From an uncultured Bacteroidales bacterium (GTDB lineage Bacteria > Bacteroidota > Bacteroidia > Bacteroidales > UBA932): a DNA stretch of 11,115 bases. The notes beneath the pieces are model-generated. The model saw only the letters and a program-made list of their open reading frames with translations. It did not search any database and was not told the origin of the DNA. The DNA lies in the NCBI GenBank assembly GCA_900317065.1, contig ONFK01000031.1:1-11115 (forward strand), given 5' to 3'. Both the position numbers and the translations under genes were made by a program. Of this stretch, positions 7,392 to 11,115 are shown piece after piece (positions within the stretch are counted from its first letter, which is position 1; each line of letters opens with the position of its first letter).

Positions 7392-7464
7392 GCGGAAATA
7401 GCTCAGTTGGTAGAGCGCAACCTTGCCAAGGTTGAGGTCGCGGGTCCGAATCCCGTTTTCCGCT
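7392..7464 (+). tRNA. tRNA-Gly (anticodon GCC)
   Basis: All four arms fold. The acceptor stem GCGGAAA (7392-7398) pairs with TTTCCGC (7457-7463), with discriminator T7464. The D arm is GCTC/GAGC with loop AGTTGGTA. The anticodon stem CAACC/GGTTG encloses TTGCCAA (7423-7429), giving anticodon GCC, which reads GGC and GGT glycine codons. The T stem GCGGG/CCCGT has one G-T pair at its base. The 3' CCA is not encoded (CAA follows). The T loop reads TCCGAAT, so position 55 is C instead of the usual T that becomes pseudouridine. Transcription should run from the promoter at 7349-7380 to the terminator at 7475. Confidence 0.95.
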
Positions 7465-7474
7465 CAAGGACTTG

Positions 7475-7508
7475 CAGCTCGGCACAAAGTGCCGGGCTGT
7501 TTTCGTTT
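7475..7508 (+). terminator. Rho-independent terminator after tRNA-Gly
   Basis: CAGCTCGGCAC (7475-7485) pairs with GTGCCGGGCTG (7489-7499): 11 bp including one T-G pair, with an AAA loop, followed by TTTTCGTTT. It lies 10 nt after the tRNA and should end its transcript. Confidence 0.88.
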
Positions 7509-7558
7509 CCGGCCCCGTTGGGAGCTTGCTCACATAAGGGGCAGGGAACAAAACAGCC
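7495..7558. repeat. Imperfect ~21-bp inverted repeat overlapping the terminator
   Basis: The left arm 7495-7516 (GGCTGTTTTCG...GGCCCC) is nearly the reverse complement of the right arm 7538-7558 (GGGGCAGGG...AACAGCC), with two substitutions and one indel. The loop is about 21 nt and itself contains GAGC-TT-GCTC (7522-7531). The left arm uses the descending strand of the terminator stem (7495-7499) and its T-run, so the two hairpins exclude each other. Function unknown. Confidence 0.7.
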
Positions 7559-7559
7559 A

Positions 7560-7575
7560 GGAACCCTTAGGTTCC
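7560..7575. repeat. Small perfect hairpin GGAACC/GGTTCC
   Basis: GGAACC (7560-7565), loop CTTA, GGTTCC (7570-7575) form a 6-bp perfect stem directly after the larger inverted repeat. No T-run follows, so it is not a terminator by itself. Confidence 0.6.
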
Positions 7576-7695
7576 GAAAGCTGCGATGTTTTGAAAGCCC
7601 CCACCCCAGGGATGTGCGAGGCGCCCCGCCGAGCAAATCCCGTAGCAGCCTGCGGCTGCGCCGCGAAATCCCGCCCCAACCTTTTCATCCCCCGC
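7576..7695. other. Non-coding spacer with a GC-rich hairpin
   Basis: This is the middle of the 393-nt stretch 7465-7857 between the tRNA and the next gene. It is C-rich, and AAATCCCG occurs twice (7636-7643, 7666-7673) around a perfect stem GCAGCC/GGCTGC (7645-7650 / 7654-7659, loop TGC). Frames are open on both strands, but none shows a plausible protein: the plus-strand frame merely runs in phase into the downstream gene. I see no gene here. Confidence 0.55.
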
Positions 7696-7787
7696 ATACC
7701 GTGCATGCTGTCCGGAAAACAGGGACAGCAAGCACACTTTGACCGGGATACCGTGCATGCTGTCCGGGATTTAGGGACAGCGTGCAC
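7696..7787. repeat. Two tandem 52-bp direct repeats, each a 13-bp stem hairpin
   Basis: ATACCGTGCATGCTGTCCGG occurs at 7696-7715 and again at 7748-7767, a period of 52 bp. In each copy GTGCATGCTGTCC pairs with a downstream arm: GGACAGCAAGCAC (7723-7735) in copy 1, with one mismatch, and GGACAGCGTGCAC (7775-7787) in copy 2, with one G-T pair. Both loops are 9 nt but differ in sequence (7714-7722, 7766-7774), so stems are conserved while loops vary. The pattern resembles paired REP-type palindromes. Confidence 0.8.
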
Positions 7788-7833
7788 GCCGAAGCGGCAT
7801 CAAAGCACTTATCAGTATTTCGAAAATATACAT

Positions 7834-7841
7834 TATCTTTG
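7834..7841 (+). promoter_or_regulatory. -7 promoter element of the nitroreductase-M48-sialidase operon
   Basis: TATCTTTG fits TAnnTTTG and lies 16 nt before the ATG at 7858, predicting a leader of roughly a dozen bases. No convincing TTG lies at the expected -33 position, so the promoter may be weak or activator-dependent. Confidence 0.6.
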
Positions 7842-7857
7842 CTTCAAATATCACTAT

Positions 7858-8463
7858 ATGAAGCATCCATTACTAATCCTCCTTTTGGCACTGTCGGCAA
7901 TCTTCGCCAGCTGCAGCAACTCTTCCGAACAAACTGAAAACTCCACCCTGGCGACCATAATGAGCCGCAAGAGCGTGCGTTCATACACCGAACAGAAACT
8001 CACCGACGCGCAGATAGAAACCCTGCTCAAGGCAGCGATGGCCGCACCCTCGGGCATCAATATCCAGCCATGGCGCTTCATCGTGGTCACCGACCAGAGC
8101 ACCAAGGAAGCTCTGCAGTCCGACGGTCCGCAGAGGATGTATTCCCAGTGCGCAGCACTCTTCGTAATCTGCGGAGAAACCGATTTCATCAACCGCAACG
8201 GCGACAAAGTGCCCAACGGCAACTGGACCGCCGACTGCGCCGCAGCCACGGAAAACCTTCTCCTCGCCGCCGAATCCATAGGCCTCGGAGCTGTATGGAC
8301 GGCCTGCTATCCCTATGAAAACCGCATGAATAAGGCCATAGAGGTCCTCGGCATCCCCGAAGGCGTCACCCCATACTGCCTGGTACCTGTAGGATATCCC
8401 GCAGGCGACGAACAGCCTAAAGACAAGTGGAAACCCGAAAACATCCACTATAACCGCTGGTAA
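7858..8463 (+). CDS. Nitroreductase-family flavoprotein, predicted lipoprotein
   Basis: This 201-residue protein begins with a lipoprotein signal peptide (hydrophobic 4-16, lipobox FASC, C19), then a Ser/Glu/Thr spacer and a full nitroreductase domain from residue ~34. Visible family motifs are S36-R-K-S-V-R, the FMN-contacting segment AAPSGINIQPW (62-72), the AAESIGLGAVW helix (137-147), and the LVPVGYPAGDEQP end (175-187). Such enzymes use FMN and NAD(P)H to reduce nitro groups, quinones or similar compounds; the substrate is unknown. The frame is open upstream to 7423, but no protein-like sequence precedes the ATG at 7858, which also suits the promoter at 7834. An alternative start at M35 (7960) would give a cytoplasmic ~167-residue enzyme. 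It is first of three genes; the next starts 13 nt downstream. Confidence 0.88.
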   Translation: MKHPLLILLLALSAIFASCSNSSEQTENSTLATIMSRKSVRSYTEQKLTDAQIETLLKAAMAAPSGINIQPWRFIVVTDQSTKEALQSDGPQRMYSQCAALFVICGETDFINRNGDKVPNGNWTADCAAATENLLLAAESIGLGAVWTACYPYENRMNKAIEVLGIPEGVTPYCLVPVGYPAGDEQPKDKWKPENIHYNRW

Positions 8464-8476
8464 TAATCAAAAAGAT

Positions 8477-9256
8477 ATGAAAAAATTCTCTCTCATTTTC
8501 GCGATTGCACTCGCATTCACATCCTGCGCATCCCTCAATCAGGCCCGCCTCATGCAGAGCGGAGCCAAGGTAATGCAGGCCCTCAGCATTTCGGACAACG
8601 ACATCAAAGGCTATGTCTCCCAGTCCGTCGCCCAGCTCGACGCCCAGAACCAGATCATCACCAGCGGCAACTATGTCAACCGCCTGAACAAGATCACCAA
8701 GGGGCTTACCCAGGTGGACGGCACTCCGCTGACCTTCAAGGTATACAAGAACAACGAAATCAACGCATTCGCCTGCGCTGACGGCAATGTCCGCGTATAC
8801 ACCGGCCTGCTGGACGTGATGACAGACGACGAAGCCCTCGGAGTAATCGGGCATGAAGTAGGCCACGTGGCCATGAAGCACACCCTCAACGCATACAAGG
8901 CAAGCCTCTTCTCATCCGCCGCGATGGACGTGCTCGCTTCTACCGGAAATGTGGCCGCATCGCTCACCGACAGCGTGTTCGGCCAGCTCGCAGAGCAGAT
9001 GGTAAACGCCAAGTACTCCCGCAAGCAGGAGACCGAGGCCGACGACTTCGGCTACGACTTCCTGAAGGGCGCAGGTAAGAACCCCTACTATATGGCACTC
9101 GCTTTCGAGAAACTGATGGACAAGAGCCAGAGCGGCACCTCCGCGCAGGTCACTTCCATTGCGAACCTCTTCTCGTCGCACCCCGACACCCAGTCGCGCA
9201 TCGACCGTGTGAACAAGAAGGCCGCCGCCGAGGGATTCACCCGCCCGACGAAATAA
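8477..9256 (+). CDS. M48-family metalloprotease lipoprotein (LoiP/YggG-like)
   Basis: This 259-residue protein has a lipoprotein signal peptide (lipobox FTSC, C17). The catalytic domain carries the zinc motif H126-E-V-G-H130 within VIGHEVGHVAMKH, and a downstream SRKQETEAD block in which E185 should be the third zinc ligand. Upstream, NAFACADGNVRVYTGLL is the usual M48 strand before the active-site helix. The C-terminal FSSHPDTQSRIDRV segment is also typical of M48 lipoproteins. Length and layout match E. coli LoiP (YggG), an envelope metalloprotease, so a role in envelope protein quality control is likely by analogy. It lies 13 nt after the nitroreductase and 1 nt before the sialidase, so it is the middle gene of an operon. 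All key residues are present, so it should be active. Confidence 0.92.
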   Translation: MKKFSLIFAIALAFTSCASLNQARLMQSGAKVMQALSISDNDIKGYVSQSVAQLDAQNQIITSGNYVNRLNKITKGLTQVDGTPLTFKVYKNNEINAFACADGNVRVYTGLLDVMTDDEALGVIGHEVGHVAMKHTLNAYKASLFSSAAMDVLASTGNVAASLTDSVFGQLAEQMVNAKYSRKQETEADDFGYDFLKGAGKNPYYMALAFEKLMDKSQSGTSAQVTSIANLFSSHPDTQSRIDRVNKKAAAEGFTRPTK

Positions 9257-9257
9257 A

Positions 9258-10373
9258 ATGAGAAAACTCTATACGCTTCTGGCCGCGCTTGCCTGCATCT
9301 GCGGATGCGACAGGCCGGCCGAAGTGCTTTTCCGCAGTACGGTATTCGAAAAGGGCGAAGGCGGAATCGACACCTACAGGATTCCGGCAACCGTAAAAAG
9401 CAAGGCGGGCACCATCCTGGCCTTCGCCGAAGCGAGGCACGACAGCGCCGGGGATTCGGGGCACATCGACCTGGTGCTCAAGCGCTCCACCGATGCCGGA
9501 AAAAGCTGGGGGCCGATGATCACCGTGTGGGGGGATGGAAAAAACGTCTGCGGCAATCCTTCCCCGGTCGTGCTCACGGACGGCAGGATCCTCCTTGTAT
9601 GCACCTGGAACAAGGGTTCAGACAGAGAAATGGACATACACCACAGGAGGTCGGAGGATACCAGAAGGGTGTTCTGCCTGTACTCGGACGACGACGGGCT
9701 CAGCTGGAGCGCTCCAAAGGAGATCACCTCCCAGGTGAAAGATCCTGAATGGACCTGGTATGCGACCGGCCCGGGGCATGCCCTGCTGACGGAAAGCGGG
9801 CGCGTAGTGGTGCCCTGCAATCATGGAGTATGGGACGAGGGAGCGCGGAATACCTGCTCGCATCTTATCTTGAGCGACGACGGAGGAAGGTCCTGGCGCA
9901 TCGGGGCCGTGCTGGAGAAGGGAAATGAATGCAGCGTAAGCGAATTCCGGAAGGACGAGCTACTCGTGAACATACGCGACTGGCGTCTGGACGGCAGCGA
10001 AAGGGAGCACTGCAGGCTCGGGGCGTTCGTGGAAGACGGGGGCGAAAGAGCGGATCCCCAGGGCTGTTGGACAATATGGGCCTTGCCGGATCCGAACTGC
10101 CAGGGGAGCCAGATCGCCGACCGCAGGGGGCGCCTGTATTTCTCCAACCCGGAAGATGAATCGCAGCGCAGGAACCTTACAGTCCGGAAAGACATCTCCG
10201 GCACGGGCCAGACCTGGATTCCGTTCTGCACCATAACCGAAGGGCCGGCCGCCTACTCCGACCTGGTAATCCTGAGACAGCGCGTCGTGGTGTTCCGCCA
10301 GATTACCGGTGTGCTGTACGAGACCGGGGAGAAAAGCCCTTACGAAAGGATAGATTTCGCGGTGTTCCGCTGA
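9258..10373 (+). CDS. GH33 exo-alpha-sialidase, predicted lipoprotein
   Basis: This 371-residue protein has a signal peptide with likely lipid-anchored C17 (ICGC). It shows the GH33 six-bladed propeller pattern: YRIP (40-43) with triad arginine R41; EAR (58-60) followed by D66, the likely acid/base; Asp boxes at 77-84 (STDAGKSW), 143-150 (SDDDGLSW) and 206-213 (SDDGGRSW) and a degenerate one at 313-320; E229 and an arginine in 240-253; CQGSQ (281-285); RRNLTVR (304-310); and AAYSDL with probable nucleophile Y333. It should release terminal sialic acids from host glycans outside the cytoplasm. At 371 residues it is little more than the catalytic propeller and has no room for the extra N-terminal domain found in some Bacteroides sialidases. 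It starts 1 nt after the M48 gene. No sialic acid catabolic genes are in the window. Confidence 0.93.
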   Translation: MRKLYTLLAALACICGCDRPAEVLFRSTVFEKGEGGIDTYRIPATVKSKAGTILAFAEARHDSAGDSGHIDLVLKRSTDAGKSWGPMITVWGDGKNVCGNPSPVVLTDGRILLVCTWNKGSDREMDIHHRRSEDTRRVFCLYSDDDGLSWSAPKEITSQVKDPEWTWYATGPGHALLTESGRVVVPCNHGVWDEGARNTCSHLILSDDGGRSWRIGAVLEKGNECSVSEFRKDELLVNIRDWRLDGSEREHCRLGAFVEDGGERADPQGCWTIWALPDPNCQGSQIADRRGRLYFSNPEDESQRRNLTVRKDISGTGQTWIPFCTITEGPAAYSDLVILRQRVVVFRQITGVLYETGEKSPYERIDFAVFR

Positions 10374-10393
10374 TTACCAGAATTATAACAGTC

Positions 10394-10771
10394 CTATTTC
10401 ACGATAAACAGGGTATCTGCAAGATAACCTTCCAGCGGAGCCTCCTCCAACGACTGGAAGGTATTTTCTTTATCCCGCTGTATACCTCCTGCGCCATCGC
10501 CCGAACTGCCGCCATTGGTTTTCAGATACTCTCCGCAGATGGCAAGGTCCCAGTCCTTCCTTGCGGCCCATGCCGCATCTTCCTCCTCGCTTGCGAAGGT
10601 GCTCTGGCCAACCACCTCGCCGGACTCGAAGGAGAAGTAGGTCCATTTGTCATCGGACAGTCCGCCTATGGTCAGTTCGTCCCTCAGATTCGGCACTTTC
10701 GATTCTCCGCCCCGGTTCTTGCAGGCTGCAAGGCTGAGTACGAGGGCGATTATAAGCAATATCTTTTTCAT
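10394..10771 (-). CDS. Short HmuY-like lipoprotein
   Basis: This 125-residue predicted lipoprotein (lipobox LAAC, C17) contains KWTYFSFESGEVV (42-54), then KDWDLAICGEYLKTNGGSSG (72-91) and GDGAGGI. This is the pattern of the N-terminal half of HmuY-family proteins of Bacteroidota, whose founding member is a haem-binding lipoprotein. It is much shorter than a full HmuY-like protein (roughly 200 residues): the C-terminal strands (KYAKIRF...KYVY), seen in the neighbouring gene, are absent. Its ATG overlaps the stop of that upstream gene by 4 nt (ATGA), implying translational coupling. It ends 20 nt from the convergent sialidase stop. Haem binding is not demonstrated; HmuY-like proteins are diverse. 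It may be a naturally short family member or a truncated one. Confidence 0.72.
   Translation of the reverse strand: MKKILLIIALVLSLAACKNRGGESKVPNLRDELTIGGLSDDKWTYFSFESGEVVGQSTFASEEEDAAWAARKDWDLAICGEYLKTNGGSSGDGAGGIQRDKENTFQSLEEAPLEGYLADTLFIVK
10427..10471 (+). terminator. Candidate terminator for the sialidase operon, inside the convergent gene
   Basis: ACCTTCCAG (10427-10435) and CTGGAAGGT (10454-10462) form a perfect 9-bp stem with an 18-nt loop, followed by ATTTTCTTT. It lies 54 nt after the sialidase stop and within the 3' part of the HmuY-like coding region on the other strand. The loop is long, so efficiency is uncertain. Confidence 0.5.
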
Positions 10772-11115
10772 TTCAGGTCCCTCCCTCCTTCCGGATTGTA
10801 AACGTATTTGATCCTGATAGTGCCAGCGCTGCGGTCATACTCGCTGAAACGGATTTTAGCATATCTTCCGTTTGCGGTACGCACGACCAGAGGAGCCGAA
10901 ACAGGCTGGAGTGTCTGCGAAGATATCCATTCCACAGGACTGTACGAAGTCTTTACAGGTGGCACAGTGTAGACACTGTAATAATTAAGACCTTTTTCCA
11001 GATTACCGCCCCCATCGTACTTGAACACCTTGGGATTGGTCATGCTTTCGCGGTAATCGTAAACGGAGAAACCTGTCAACTTGGCGACGCTGGCCTCCTT
11101 GTTTCCTCTGGCATA
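10768..11115 (-). CDS. HmuY-like protein, C-terminal part (partial)
   Basis: The frame is open from the right edge of the window (first codon TAT at 11115-11113) to TGA at 10770-10768, giving 116 residues; the true start lies outside. A TTG at 11079 is not needed as a start because protein-like sequence continues upstream. The visible part resembles the C-terminal half of HmuY-family proteins: a variable N-terminal stretch, PVEWISSQTL, then the paired strands VVRTANGRYAKIRFSEYD and TIRIKYVYNPEGG. The N-terminal hallmark (W-x-YFSF...WD-x-A) would lie beyond the edge. Its stop overlaps the start of the short HmuY-like gene (ATGA), so the two are co-translated. The family includes haem-binding lipoproteins, but no ligand residue can be assigned here. 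Confidence 0.75.
   Translation of the reverse strand, partial: YARGNKEASVAKLTGFSVYDYRESMTNPKVFKYDGGGNLEKGLNYYSVYTVPPVKTSYSPVEWISSQTLQPVSAPLVVRTANGRYAKIRFSEYDRSAGTIRIKYVYNPEGGRDLK

Noticed and set aside
7392..7700. tRNA-Gly 3' end as an integration (att) site for a mobile element
   Set aside because: I found no second copy of the tRNA 3' end in the window and no integrase or phage gene nearby.
7696..7787. The two 52-bp repeats as a small CRISPR array
   Set aside because: The repeated unit is the hairpin itself, loops are only 9 nt, only two copies exist and no cas gene is present.
7423..7857. Plus-strand open frame upstream of and in phase with the nitroreductase gene
   Set aside because: It begins inside the tRNA, crosses a terminator and hairpin repeats, and has no protein-like pattern; the signal peptide and the promoter box favour the start at 7858.

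Overview
The window looks like chromosome from a fairly GC-rich gut-type member of Bacteroidales (Bacteroidota). The evidence is a carboxypeptidase-regulatory-like TonB-dependent receptor followed by a DUF4249 lipoprotein, a DUF5106/thioredoxin-like lipoprotein, HmuY-like proteins, many lipoproteins with short signal peptides, and promoters of the Bacteroidota TTG-N19/20-TAnnTTTG type. Genus cannot be assigned from the sequence alone.

Layout, left to right. (1) 1-1609, plus strand: the C-terminal end of a TonB-dependent outer-membrane receptor, then its DUF4249 lipoprotein partner, 5 nt apart. (2) 4887-1632, minus strand: a two-gene operon of a 766-residue calcineurin-like metallophosphoesterase lipoprotein and a DUF5106/thioredoxin-like lipoprotein. 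It is driven by a good promoter placed so close to the start codon that the mRNA is probably leaderless. (3) 4965-5849, plus: a two-domain protein of Bacteroidota exported-lipoprotein type that lacks a signal peptide. (4) 5910-6239, plus: a small tandem-DUF1508 (YegP-type) protein with its own promoter. It ends at a bidirectional terminator shared with (5), rhaT on the minus strand (7311-6307), an L-rhamnose/H+ symporter. (6) rhaT and a tRNA-Gly(GCC) gene (7392-7464) are transcribed divergently from promoters whose upstream elements interleave. (7) 7465-7857 is a non-coding stretch rich in hairpins: a terminator, an overlapping competing inverted repeat, two small stem-loops and two 52-bp tandem repeats that each fold into a hairpin. 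(8) 7858-10373, plus: an operon of three predicted lipoproteins (nitroreductase-like flavoprotein, M48 metalloprotease, GH33 sialidase). (9) 11115-10394, minus: two HmuY-like genes joined by an ATGA overlap; the first runs off the window.

Most products are predicted to sit in or beyond the cell envelope (receptor, lipoproteins, sugar symporter), which fits nutrient capture in the gut: TonB import, sialic acid release, rhamnose uptake and possibly haem binding. I see no defence system, mobile element, CRISPR array or phage gene. The most unusual items are the hairpin repeats after the tRNA, the signal-less protein at 4965, the lipid-anchored nitroreductase, and the separation of HmuY-like N- and C-terminal halves.
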